Shown piece after piece: positions 17,965 to 26,559 of a DNA stretch of 64,000 nt (positions within the stretch are counted from its first letter, which is position 1; the number at the start of each line of letters is the position of its first letter). A program made the position numbers and the translations under genes. The stretch lies in contig JBPOEZ010000006.1 in NCBI GenBank assembly GCA_051252005.1, positions 140,786 to 204,785 of the forward strand, given 5' to 3'. The notes under the pieces were generated by a model, which worked only from the letters and a program-made list of their open reading frames with translations, did no database searches and was not told where the DNA came from. Origin of the DNA: JACOMS01 sp051252005. GTDB taxonomy: Bacteria; Pseudomonadota; Alphaproteobacteria; Caulobacterales; Maricaulaceae.

Positions 17965-19257
17965 TTACGGGGTTGTCTCGGCGGGCATATCGATCGGTAA
18001 TTCAGGTTCTGCTGCTGCCTGTGTCAGGTGTCTATCGTCTTTATTGGTTAAAAGAAGATAGGACAACAGAGCCACAACAGCCAGAGTGCCTGCTAGGTAA
18101 AACGGCGCTCCGGGTATGTAATGCGCTGCATTTTCTGCAGCGAAATATTCAAAACTGCGCGTCATAGCAATGGGGCCAATCATCAGAGCAAACCCTTGCG
18201 CGGCGCCGATTGCGCCTTGTAGTTCGCCTTGTTCGGACGCGCTTACGCGGCTTGACATCATATTAGACAGAGCAGGGTTATAGAGCCCTGCAAAGGCCGC
18301 AAAGGGCCCCATAGCATAGATCATCCAACCCGTATTAGCGTAACCCAAACCAATATAGGCGAGGGCTGCTGAAACCATGCCCAGAATTCCGGCCCAATAC
18401 AGGCCGATTTTTGGAATGATAATCCGAATAAGCCCGCCTTGGACGATAATGCTGGCGAGCCCGAAAGCGCCAAGAGACATGCCGACTTCGCGTGATGTCC
18501 AATCTAGTTTTTCCATAATAGAAAAGGCGTAAGCGCTTGGGTATGTCGTGTGCGCAGCGGCGAGGACGAATAACACAAATATAAGCCCTTTCACGCCTTT
18601 GATCCGTCCGAGTGACATCACGGCTCCGAAGGGGTTCGCGCGTCGCCACTTAAACTCACGTCTATTTTCATCACTCAATGTTTCGGGTAGAAAAATGAAG
18701 CCGTAGACAACATTGATGAGGGATATGATGCCTGCTGCAATGAAGGGTACGCGCGGGCCGTACTCTCCTAAATATCCGCCGATAAACGGGCCCAACATGA
18801 AGCCAACACCGAAGGCCGCGCCGACAAGGCCAAAGTTTTGCGCACGGGTTTCTGGCGGCGTAATATCCGCGATGTAAGCATTGGCCGTCGAAAACGTTGC
18901 GCCGAGCGCGCCGGCGATCAAGCGGCCTAAATATAAAAAAGCAATAGTTGGTGCAAAACCCATGAGGAAATAATCGAGCGCCAAACCAAATAGAGAAAGG
19001 AGCATGATCGGGCGTCGGCCAAATCGGTCAGAAAGCGCGCCGACAATAGGCATGCAGAAAAACTGCATAACAGCAAACCAGAACGTCAACCATCCACCGT
19101 GAATAGCGGCTTCGTTTAGAGGCTGCCCTGTGAGCTCTGTCAAAAGGTCAGGCAGCACCGGGATGATAATGCCAAACCCAATGGAATTGATCATCACCGT
19201 AAGCAATACGAAAATGAGAGCGTTCTTACCGTGTTTGGCTTTTTTGATATTGATCAT
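17965..19257 (-). CDS. MFS transporter, TCR/Tet family
   Basis: 430-residue, twelve-segment major facilitator. Motif A is GALSDRFGRRPIMLL between segments 2 and 3, and motif C-like GAAFGVGFMLGPFIGG lies in segment 5, the hallmark of H+ drug antiporters of the TetA type. The function is likely proton-driven efflux, substrate unknown. Its ATG overlaps the rppH stop by four bases, making it the last gene of the long minus-strand block. It converges on the metalloprotease gene with a 14-base gap and no evident terminator. Confidence 0.9.
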   Translation of the reverse strand: MINIKKAKHGKNALIFVLLTVMINSIGFGIIIPVLPDLLTELTGQPLNEAAIHGGWLTFWFAVMQFFCMPIVGALSDRFGRRPIMLLSLFGLALDYFLMGFAPTIAFLYLGRLIAGALGATFSTANAYIADITPPETRAQNFGLVGAAFGVGFMLGPFIGGYLGEYGPRVPFIAAGIISLINVVYGFIFLPETLSDENRREFKWRRANPFGAVMSLGRIKGVKGLIFVLFVLAAAHTTYPSAYAFSIMEKLDWTSREVGMSLGAFGLASIIVQGGLIRIIIPKIGLYWAGILGMVSAALAYIGLGYANTGWMIYAMGPFAAFAGLYNPALSNMMSSRVSASEQGELQGAIGAAQGFALMIGPIAMTRSFEYFAAENAAHYIPGAPFYLAGTLAVVALLSYLLLTNKDDRHLTQAAAEPELPIDMPAETTP

Positions 19258-19772
19258 GAACGGGGACTAAGGTTTTTTTTTGGCTTCGCATAGTCTTCAA
19301 ATTCGAACACGACCCGTTCATAAACGTCGCGCTTAAAAGGAACGATGAGCAACGGCGCTTCTTCAAGGTCGGCCCAGCGCCATTTGGAAAATTCAATGGG
19401 GAGGTGCGCTTTAAGGTTAAATTTGGCAGAGTCTTTTTTAAGGCGGACCGCAAACCATTTTTGCTTTTGTCCAACCCAGCCCTTACCGACTTTTCCGCCG
19501 ACATATTCTGGCGGGAAGTCATAATACAGCCAGTCTTTAATCCGGCCTATGACATCTACATGCTTAGCCTTTAGTCCCGTTTCTTCCCATAATTCTCTTA
19601 GAGCGGCTTCCTTCGGGCTTTCGCCTTTATCAATGCCGCCTTGCGGGAACTGCCATTTATATCGGCTCTTTTCCCCTTTGCGGCACCCGTACCACGCTTG
19701 GCCATCATTGTTAAAAATCACTATGCCAGCGGCCGGTCGGTACAAGGATGTGTCTGCGGTCGGGGCGGTCAT
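19254..19772 (-). CDS. rppH: RNA pyrophosphohydrolase
   Basis: Nudix hydrolase that strips pyrophosphate from 5'-triphosphorylated mRNA, triggering decay. 172 residues. The Nudix box is complete: Gly45, Glu51, Arg59-Glu60, Glu63-Glu64, Gly66. YRPAAGIVIF and WQFPQGGID near the N-terminus are RppH-specific. The position after envC-ctpA-deacetylase genes is the usual alphaproteobacterial context. Overlaps the MFS gene by four bases and sits six bases after the deacetylase stop. Confidence 0.95.
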   Translation of the reverse strand: MTAPTADTSLYRPAAGIVIFNNDGQAWYGCRKGEKSRYKWQFPQGGIDKGESPKEAALRELWEETGLKAKHVDVIGRIKDWLYYDFPPEYVGGKVGKGWVGQKQKWFAVRLKKDSAKFNLKAHLPIEFSKWRWADLEEAPLLIVPFKRDVYERVVFEFEDYAKPKKNLSPRS

Positions 19773-19778
19773 GAATGT

Positions 19779-21035
19779 CTATCGTAGCAGGGCGTAAGAC
19801 GCCGGAGCTAACTGTAAGTTCTTGCTCTCAAGGGTCTGCGTCCAAATGAGGAGCTGATCAAATGTTTCGGCGTAAGCAAAGCCAACACCAATAGGCGTTA
19901 GTCCCTCATTAGCCTGAGCTTCAAGGCGTAGAAACTCCGTATCAATGGCGGAGGATTGGGGAACGGTATCGATCAAAGTGTAGGCTTGCTTATACGGTAA
20001 ATTCACACTGGTTGCGAGGGCGGGGAGTGTGTGCGCTTGCGACGATCCATCGAAAACAAATCCAATTCCTGCGTCTGCAATGTGGGTCAGAATAGGGGCG
20101 AGAACATCCGCGCGTTTCACGAGCCTATCGCCATTGTAATTTGTAACAGAAAAATAACCTTGCGCTCGGCTTAGGAGGTAATCGAGATTTCTGATGTTGC
20201 GGCTCGCCGTGACATCGGTTTTGAGAGCGTACTGCGCGCCTGGTTCAGACGGATTGAAATCACCGGATTCCAATGGCAGCTCGATAAGGACTTCATGGCC
20301 TGCAGCGCGGGCTTGATCGACCCATTGTTGTAGGCGATCCGTGTGTGCCGCGAAGGACAACGACACTTCAGGTGGCAAATTATCGATGGCTTTGCGGGTT
20401 AAGTCAGCATCAATACCAAGGCCGCCGATAATGATAGAAACCGTATTTTTGCCTTGGACTGCCGTAAAGGGGCGGGCATAGACCGAGACGGGTTTTTGCC
20501 CATTTTCATTAGGCTTAGGGATCGGACCAAAGGGGCTTAGCCGTGAAAATCCCAGGATTGGCGCAGGGGAAAGCGGCGACCTTGGGCTACTCCCGTCAAG
20601 AGGTTGCCCGTCGATAAGAATGGTTCTGGGACCTGTACCCGTAATGCGGGGTTTAACAGCAGACTCCGCCTTCTGTGTACCTGCTAAGCCTTCGTTAGTC
20701 GCATTGATTGGAACTCCAATTTTGTTCCCGAGAGCGTCCAATAACTCTGTTGGATTTTCATCTTGCGGTACGATTCCATCGAGCAAATCAGGCAGAGTTT
20801 GAGCCGCGCTGTCCAGAGTATCCGTGATAGGGGGAAGAGGCGCCGGATCAAGAATAACTGAGCCGTCTGCTACGGCGTCGTCAGGGTCATTGAAGGCTGT
20901 GACTAAAAGTGCAGCCCCGCTCACAGCAATGATAATTATTCCAAGCGCGCGAAAAATATGCCCTCTGACGGAGGGCAGTTTTTTGGGTTGCCGCTTTACA
21001 ACCATATGCGATCTAAGGTCATATTGATCTTGCAT
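19779..21035 (-). CDS. divergent polysaccharide deacetylase family protein
   Basis: 418 residues. One membrane segment near the N-terminus (about 30-48, ALGIIIIAVSGAALLVTAF), then a Pro/Ala-rich linker, then a divergent polysaccharide deacetylase domain (PF04748, DUF610) beginning at VSIIIGGLGIDADLTRKAI, with the family features SFAAHTD, AGHEVLIELPLE and VGFAYAETFDQL. These proteins are usually encoded beside envC and ctpA in proteobacteria and are inferred to act on cell-wall glycans; catalysis is unproven. Oriented with the domain in the periplasm. Confidence 0.88.
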   Translation of the reverse strand: MQDQYDLRSHMVVKRQPKKLPSVRGHIFRALGIIIIAVSGAALLVTAFNDPDDAVADGSVILDPAPLPPITDTLDSAAQTLPDLLDGIVPQDENPTELLDALGNKIGVPINATNEGLAGTQKAESAVKPRITGTGPRTILIDGQPLDGSSPRSPLSPAPILGFSRLSPFGPIPKPNENGQKPVSVYARPFTAVQGKNTVSIIIGGLGIDADLTRKAIDNLPPEVSLSFAAHTDRLQQWVDQARAAGHEVLIELPLESGDFNPSEPGAQYALKTDVTASRNIRNLDYLLSRAQGYFSVTNYNGDRLVKRADVLAPILTHIADAGIGFVFDGSSQAHTLPALATSVNLPYKQAYTLIDTVPQSSAIDTEFLRLEAQANEGLTPIGVGFAYAETFDQLLIWTQTLESKNLQLAPASYALLR

Positions 21036-21078
21036 AATGCGCGTCTTAACGCTGTTCGCGGATAAGGTCTATAGGGCT

Positions 21079-22389
21079 TTACGGCTTGGTAAGGCTCGCT
21101 AACACGTTTTTATAGGTCGGGCTTTTTACAAGCTCTACGGCCTTTTTTAGCTGATAATCACTGGTCATCGGCCAGTCGGCAGGCGGGTAATCAATCGCGT
21201 CCATATCTTCTTCAAAATCAGACTCATCAGGATTTTGCAAAGCGTTAGCGAAACTGGATTCACGAAAACGCTTTCGTTTATCACCGCTGTCAGGACGAAG
21301 AGCGACAAGGACATCAGGCATAATACCTCGCCCTTGAATGGATTTACCTGACGGCGTGAAATAACGCTGTGTTGTAAGGCGCAATGCGCCGCCAGATGTC
21401 ATCAAAGGAATGACAGATTGTACAGAGCCTTTGCCAAATGTTCTGCGTCCCATAACAATACCGCGGCCTCTGTCTTGTATCGCGCCTGCTAGAATTTCTG
21501 CTGCTGAGGCAGAGCGGCTATTGGCTAAAACAACGATGGGAACATTGGGTGTGAGCTCGCCGTCTTTGGCATTATAACGCTGCGTATTATCAATCGTGCG
21601 CCCGCGCGCGGAAAAAACTTCGCCGCCGTCCAGAAAGTGACTCGCAACTTCTACAGTTTGATCTACCAACCCTCCTGGGTTTCCTCGAACATCAATGATG
21701 AGGCCGGGGATGGTTCCTCCGAGAGAGGCTTGTAGGTCCTTTAAAGCAAAGGCTACATCAGCGCCAAGACGTGGGTGGCTGAAGCTTTCAATATACATGT
21801 AACCAATGCCGTCTTCGACGCGGTGGCGGACAACGCGGCCTTGAACAACTTCGCGAATGATCGTGACATCGCGGGGCTCTTGTCCTTCTGATAATATGGT
21901 TACGATGATTGGATCGCCGGCCAGACCACGCATGCCGTCTACAGCATCATCAAGTGTCTTGCCGCGAACATCAGACCCCGCGACCGCTGTTACGAAGTCA
22001 CCCGCTTTGACGCCAGCTTTACCCGCAGGGCCATCCTGAATTACATAATTGATCTTTACCAATTCATCTTCGAGCGAGACTTCTATGCCAAGTCCGCCAT
22101 ATTCGCGGCGTGAAGTTTTCTGGTTGTCTTCAAATTGCTTTTGAGGAACGTAATGGGAGTGGGGATCGAGAGATTCGAGCGCGCCGTTTAACGCGTTATC
22201 GATCAAATCCGCATCCTCTACCTCCTCGACATAATTCTCCCTTACGGTCGCAAAAATGTCAGCGAAAATCCGCATTTGATCAAAGGCTTCTTCATTAGTA
22301 TCCGGCTTCGTTTGCGTTAGTCCGGCTGGCGTTGCCAAGATCCAAAGCGAAGCGAATCCCGCGCAGGCTAGAGAACGAAAAAACCGCAT
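21079..22389 (-). CDS. CtpA-type S41 carboxy-terminal processing protease, second copy
   Basis: 436 residues with a signal peptide (MRFFRSLACAGFASLWILA). A helical domain with DPHSHYV is followed by a PDZ domain (about 100-170) and the S41 core with LIIDVRGNPGG, catalytic Ser295 in SRSASAAEI and Lys320 in FGKGSVQ. All catalytic residues are intact. It lies eight bases downstream of a paralogue with the same layout, evidently a tandem duplication that has since diverged. Likely processes envelope proteins such as cell-wall hydrolases. Confidence 0.92.
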   Translation of the reverse strand: MRFFRSLACAGFASLWILATPAGLTQTKPDTNEEAFDQMRIFADIFATVRENYVEEVEDADLIDNALNGALESLDPHSHYVPQKQFEDNQKTSRREYGGLGIEVSLEDELVKINYVIQDGPAGKAGVKAGDFVTAVAGSDVRGKTLDDAVDGMRGLAGDPIIVTILSEGQEPRDVTIIREVVQGRVVRHRVEDGIGYMYIESFSHPRLGADVAFALKDLQASLGGTIPGLIIDVRGNPGGLVDQTVEVASHFLDGGEVFSARGRTIDNTQRYNAKDGELTPNVPIVVLANSRSASAAEILAGAIQDRGRGIVMGRRTFGKGSVQSVIPLMTSGGALRLTTQRYFTPSGKSIQGRGIMPDVLVALRPDSGDKRKRFRESSFANALQNPDESDFEEDMDAIDYPPADWPMTSDYQLKKAVELVKSPTYKNVLASLTKP

Positions 22390-22397
22390 AGTTATTC

Positions 22398-23723
22398 CTA
22401 ACCGGCTGATGCGAGACGCTGTGTGTAAGACCCGTCTTTGAGGATCGCTATGGCCTTCTGAAGTTGGTAATCATCCTCAGTCTCAAAGCCCTCAGGGGGA
22501 TAGTCGATGTTTACTTCCGCTTTTTCAGCGCCGTCTTCACCTTCTTGAGCTTCGATTTCATTTTGTATAGCGTGCGGAAGATCGGATTCTTTGAAGCTCT
22601 TATTGCCTTTCCCATCATCAGGGATCGCCGCAACGGCAATATCCGGATCAATACCGGTGCCTTGGATAGAACGTCCTGCAGGTGTGTAATAACGCTCTGT
22701 GGTGAGGCGGAGGGCTCCGTCGCGTCCACCGCGCAGCGGGATAACAGATTGTACAGAGCCTTTACCGAATGATGTGAGGCCAACAACAAGGCCGCGTCCG
22801 CGGTCCTGTATCGCGCCCGCGACAATTTCAGAGGCAGAAGCAGAAGCTCCATCAATGAGGACTATCAGCGGGACATTGCGAGCCGATTCGCCTTTCTGCG
22901 CATTATAACGCTCTGTATCATCGGCCAAGCGTCCCCGTGTGGAAACCACTTCGCCGCCGTCTAAGAACGCGCTGCTGACTTTAATCGATTGATCAAGAAG
23001 GCCGCCTGGATTACCGCGCAAATCGAGAACGATACCGGGAATTTTTCCGCCTAGTGTGCTTTTGAGGTCCGCCAGAGCCAGTTCTAGTTCTTCTGATGTT
23101 TTTTCGTTAAACTGCGAAATGCGAATGTAACCAAAGCCGTCTTTGACTTCATGTTTAACACCGGCGCGCTTAATGATCTCGCGGATGAGCGTGTATTCTT
23201 TGGGGTCTTCATCGCCTCTGATGACTGTGATTGTAATAGGCTCGCCGGGTTTGCCGCGCATACGGTCAACTGCATCGGTTAGGGTTAGCCCAATAATGCT
23301 TTCGCCGTCAATTTCAGTTAGGTAGTCGCCGGATTTAATCCCAGCTTTGAAAGCCGGTGTATCATCGATAGGAGAGATGACTTTTACAACGCCGCTCTCG
23401 GAGGTGACTTCCATGCCCAAGCCGCCATACTCGCCGCTCGTGCTGATTTGCATATCTTTGAAGTTATCTGGATTGACATAGCTTGAGTGCGGATCGAGAG
23501 ATTGAAGCATGCCGTTTATGGCATCTTCGATAAGGTCCGCATCATCGACATCGACAACATAGTCATTACGCACACGTGCCATAACGTCCGCGAACAGTTC
23601 CAGTTGCTGGAACGTATCTGAATGTGCCGGTCTTTCGACGGCTGTGGCAACTTGCGGCGAGCTTGAAAAAGCAAAGAGAGCGGCAGCAGTCACCGTGCCA
23701 AGTGTCGGTAAGATATATTTCAT
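22398..23723 (-). CDS. ctpA: CtpA-type S41 carboxy-terminal processing protease, first copy
   Basis: 441 residues. Signal peptide to about residue 28, DPHSSYV, PDZ domain (about 100-175), and S41 core with VLDLRGNPGG, Ser296 in ASASASEI and Lys321 in SFGKGSVQ. This copy directly follows the EnvC-like gene and is the one expected at this locus in alphaproteobacteria. The C-terminal extension is acidic (EEDG-type, about 400-420). Confidence 0.94.
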   Translation of the reverse strand: MKYILPTLGTVTAAALFAFSSSPQVATAVERPAHSDTFQQLELFADVMARVRNDYVVDVDDADLIEDAINGMLQSLDPHSSYVNPDNFKDMQISTSGEYGGLGMEVTSESGVVKVISPIDDTPAFKAGIKSGDYLTEIDGESIIGLTLTDAVDRMRGKPGEPITITVIRGDEDPKEYTLIREIIKRAGVKHEVKDGFGYIRISQFNEKTSEELELALADLKSTLGGKIPGIVLDLRGNPGGLLDQSIKVSSAFLDGGEVVSTRGRLADDTERYNAQKGESARNVPLIVLIDGASASASEIVAGAIQDRGRGLVVGLTSFGKGSVQSVIPLRGGRDGALRLTTERYYTPAGRSIQGTGIDPDIAVAAIPDDGKGNKSFKESDLPHAIQNEIEAQEGEDGAEKAEVNIDYPPEGFETEDDYQLQKAIAILKDGSYTQRLASAG

Positions 23724-23786
23724 AAAAAACTCCAGTATTCGTTCTTATCGCGCACGTTAGTGACTGACTAGTAAATTTTGCGGCAT

Positions 23787-25001
23787 TCATCCATTCCCAG
23801 CAAAAGCCGAACCGAACCAAGCACTAGGATTAATGGTACTGCCGTCTTTGCGTAGTTCTATATAAAGCTCTTGCGGGGAATTAGTATTAAAAGGCATTAA
23901 TCCAAGCGGTTCGCCGCGCGTCACCATTTCCTTTGATTCGACATAGATCTCGCCAAGACCTGTCAGCAGCATAAAGTACCCGCCGCCAACATTCAAAATA
24001 ACCACATTCTCATAATTTTTAAAGGGACCGGAGAATTCAACACGCCCTGCAGCAGGGGCTACGACTTGAGCTTTGGCCCTTGTTTTGACGGTTAAGCCTT
24101 TTCGGGCTGTTGTATAAGGTTTTGCGATTTGGCCCGTTACGGGCGGCGTGATGCTGCCTTTGGACTGCGAAAATGTTTTTGTCCCTTTCGGAAGATCAAG
24201 CGGCTTGACTGGTACGGAGCTGCGGGGATTGGACTTTGGCGTTTTTGGAGCTGGCGCGCCTTTTTTGGGTTTCAGACGCGGGGTGACCGTCCGTGTGGAG
24301 TGTTCAAATTGTTGGATTAAATCGCGTAGACTATCAGCTTGTGCAGCGATTGCAGCGACGCGGCGTCTCGCATCGTCTTGGTCTTTCGAAATTGACCGCT
24401 CAAGCTTCGCCTTCTCGCTGACTTTGGACTTTATAGACTGGCGGCGAGTTTCAAGCGCGGCCTCGATCTGAACGAGCTCATTTTGCTCTGTTTTGATCGA
24501 TAGACTGAGCGTGTTAAGGTCTTCAAGTTTCACACTAAGTTTATCGGCATGGGCTTTGAGGTTGGCGCTTAGGGTTGACATAAGACGTCCCGCGCGCGCC
24601 GCGTCAGACGCATCGTCTGGTGAAAGAGCGAGGGCAGGCGGCGGGTTTATTTCGACACGTTGCAGCGCGGCGAGGAGCTGCATAAGCGTTTTGCGGTCCC
24701 CATATATGGACTTTCGCAGCGATATTTGTTCGGATTGCAACGCCGTCAGCCGCGTTTCAATTTTACGGCCCTTGCGCTCATAGGCATTTGCTTCCGCTGC
24801 AATCTGTGTCAGGTTTTTTTTTAGCTTACCCAGCTCCGCGCTCACAATTTGCCTGTTTTTGTTTAAGGCATCAGCCTTTTCTTTCTCCGCAGCTTGCTGC
24901 GCGGAGAGTTCGTCAAGCCGTTCAGGGTTTACCGTTTGCGCTAGCGGCGTCGGCGTTAGAGGCAAACACAAAAAGGCAGCGATGATAAAGTAGCGGACCA
25001 T
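23787..25001 (-). CDS. EnvC-like murein hydrolase activator
   Basis: 404 residues: signal peptide ending near PLAQ, then a long coiled coil (about 30-235, rich in Ala, Lys, Glu and Leu heptads), a basic Pro-rich linker, and a C-terminal LytM/M23-like domain (about 300-400). The M23 zinc ligands are absent: the usual HxxxD is missing and the terminal HxH position reads ELYIELR. This is the EnvC pattern, in which the domain activates amidases instead of cutting glycan-peptide bonds. Located between rlmH and ctpA. Confidence 0.9.
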   Translation of the reverse strand: MVRYFIIAAFLCLPLTPTPLAQTVNPERLDELSAQQAAEKEKADALNKNRQIVSAELGKLKKNLTQIAAEANAYERKGRKIETRLTALQSEQISLRKSIYGDRKTLMQLLAALQRVEINPPPALALSPDDASDAARAGRLMSTLSANLKAHADKLSVKLEDLNTLSLSIKTEQNELVQIEAALETRRQSIKSKVSEKAKLERSISKDQDDARRRVAAIAAQADSLRDLIQQFEHSTRTVTPRLKPKKGAPAPKTPKSNPRSSVPVKPLDLPKGTKTFSQSKGSITPPVTGQIAKPYTTARKGLTVKTRAKAQVVAPAAGRVEFSGPFKNYENVVILNVGGGYFMLLTGLGEIYVESKEMVTRGEPLGLMPFNTNSPQELYIELRKDGSTINPSAWFGSAFAGNG

Positions 25002-25022
25002 GGTTATAGGCCTAACCGTAAA

Positions 25023-25493
25023 TCAATCACGGTGGTAGGGGGTTCCGGCTAAAATTGACAACGCGCGGTAAATTTGTTCACTCATCATAACGCGTACCAT
25101 TTTATGGGGCCACGTTTGCGGGCCAAAAGCCCACTTCTCAGTACCCTGAGGAATCGATGCAGGTTCAAATCCATCTGCGCCGCCAATGGTGATGACGAGT
25201 TCTGATATTCCGTTTTGGCGTAAATCATCAAACTTGCGAGCAATTTGGCGTGATGTAGGCTGTTTTCCGCGTTCATCTAGAATGATCGAATGTCTACCGG
25301 CTGAGCGGGTTCCTAGCAGAGTTTCGGTTTCTGATGTGCGTGTTTTTTCTCGCCGTAAGTCCACTTGTTGTTCGGAAACGGAATGAAAGCCACACGCACT
25401 TACAAGTCCGTTAGCGCGATTCATGTAGTCGTCAATCATATCGCGCTCGGGGCCTTTACGGATGACACCGCCAGCGCGCAGGACAATCTTCAT
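25023..25493 (-). CDS. rlmH: 23S rRNA (pseudouridine1915-N3)-methyltransferase
   Basis: SPOUT methyltransferase acting on helix 69 of assembled ribosomes. 156 residues. The knot region ITIGGADGF and the C-terminal SEQIYRALSILAGTPYHRD are diagnostic. It starts three bases after the rsfS stop, a pairing conserved across bacteria. Confidence 0.96.
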   Translation of the reverse strand: MKIVLRAGGVIRKGPERDMIDDYMNRANGLVSACGFHSVSEQQVDLRREKTRTSETETLLGTRSAGRHSIILDERGKQPTSRQIARKFDDLRQNGISELVITIGGADGFEPASIPQGTEKWAFGPQTWPHKMVRVMMSEQIYRALSILAGTPYHRD

Positions 25494-25496
25494 GGA

Positions 25497-25886
25497 TTAT
25501 TCTGTATCGTGGTCATCATTTGACGCCATAGCTCGCAAACTTTCAGGTAGAGGCAGGGACCAGATTTTTTCAAGATTGTAGAAGGCTCGCACTTCAGGGC
25601 GGAAAATATGGATAATCACATCGCCCGCATCAATTAAGACCCAGTCATTGGCTTCTTTGCCCTCTACCCCGTGGCTCTTGTGACCCAATTCTTTGAGAGA
25701 CTTCTGAACATAATCAGAAAGCGCGCCGACATGACGGTTTGACCGTCCGGATGTGACGATCATAAAATCCGCCACAGTTGATTTGCCGCGAATATCGACG
25801 TTGATTGTGTCTTGCGCAGAGTTTTCCTCGAGAACACTTAATATGTGTTCTGATAAGTCTTGTGCGGCAGTATCTGGTGTTGGCAT
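25497..25886 (-). CDS. rsfS: ribosome silencing factor
   Basis: Binds L14 and blocks subunit joining during starvation. The 129 residues from MPTPDTAAQDLSEHIL carry the family signatures DFMIVTSGRSNRHV, GVEGKEANDWVLIDAGDVIIHIF and FYNLEKIW. The frame is open back to 26099, inside nadD, but the upstream part is unconserved; the ATG at 25961 is a weaker alternative that would add 25 residues. Confidence 0.94.
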   Translation of the reverse strand: MPTPDTAAQDLSEHILSVLEENSAQDTINVDIRGKSTVADFMIVTSGRSNRHVGALSDYVQKSLKELGHKSHGVEGKEANDWVLIDAGDVIIHIFRPEVRAFYNLEKIWSLPLPESLRAMASNDDHDTE

Positions 25887-25971
25887 TATTTTATCCAAAG
25901 TTTTTTGAGAGGTCAGGGGGATCTCTATGTGTCTGACAATAGCACGCTTTAGCATGGTCATTATTATTAAT

Positions 25972-26559
25972 CTACGGCTTTGAGAGAGAAGCTCTGATGG
26001 CGGATGAGGAAAGCGCATTGAGCGGCGGGGTGAGGTAAGTCCAAGCCGGAGCCGAGCGGCTGTGCAGTGTATGGGCTTGGTTTTCAGGAATTCGGGCATT
26101 TCTGTAGAGACTAGCCGCCAGCCCCAAACGCGCGCGACTGGCTGTATGCTCTTCGCCTCGGCGGGAAATTATAGCCATGGGAACGAGGCTCATTATCTCT
26201 TGCCATCCTTTCCATTTTGGCAGTTGTAAAAAATTATCAGCGCCCATCAGAAAGACGAACCGAGTTTGCGGCCAGCGTTTTTTCGCGGCTTTCAAAGTAT
26301 CAACTGTGTAGTGCGTCCCAAATTCATGCTCCATGCCGCTGATCCGCATTTGGTAGGGAAGGCCTAACTTTGTAACCGTTTCGGTACGGGACTCGTAACT
26401 TGGCTGTTTTGGTTTTAACGGATTTTGCGGGCTGACCATCCACCAAACTTGATTAAGGCCGAGTGTATTCAGCCCTGTCATTGCCACATGCATATGGCCC
26501 GCATGGGCTGGGTTGAACGAACCTCCAAACAAACCGACGGATATATTTTCGAAAGCCAT
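25972..26559 (-). CDS. nadD: nicotinate-nucleotide adenylyltransferase
   Basis: Makes deamido-NAD from nicotinate mononucleotide and ATP. 195 residues. Nucleotidyl-transferase motif GGSFNPAHAGH at 12-22, MGADNFLQLPKWKGW in the middle, and SSSAIRASL at the C-terminus (the ISSTxIR motif). Its ATG overlaps the proA stop by one base. Confidence 0.96.
   Translation of the reverse strand: MAFENISVGLFGGSFNPAHAGHMHVAMTGLNTLGLNQVWWMVSPQNPLKPKQPSYESRTETVTKLGLPYQMRISGMEHEFGTHYTVDTLKAAKKRWPQTRFVFLMGADNFLQLPKWKGWQEIMSLVPMAIISRRGEEHTASRARLGLAASLYRNARIPENQAHTLHSRSAPAWTYLTPPLNALSSSAIRASLSKP

Noticed and set aside
17574..18167. 197-codon plus-strand frame across the metalloprotease end
   Set aside because: Out-of-frame shadow of the metalloprotease and of the MFS gene on the other strand.
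24000..24300. Active M23 endopeptidase in the EnvC-like protein
   Set aside because: The zinc ligands HxxxD and HxH are missing, so an activator role is more likely.
25150..25180. GGTTCAAATCC, resembling a tRNA T-loop
   Set aside because: It lies inside rlmH coding sequence and no acceptor or anticodon stem can be drawn around it.
25887..26099. Longer rsfS with 71 extra N-terminal residues
   Set aside because: The extension lies within nadD and is not like any RsfS N-terminus.
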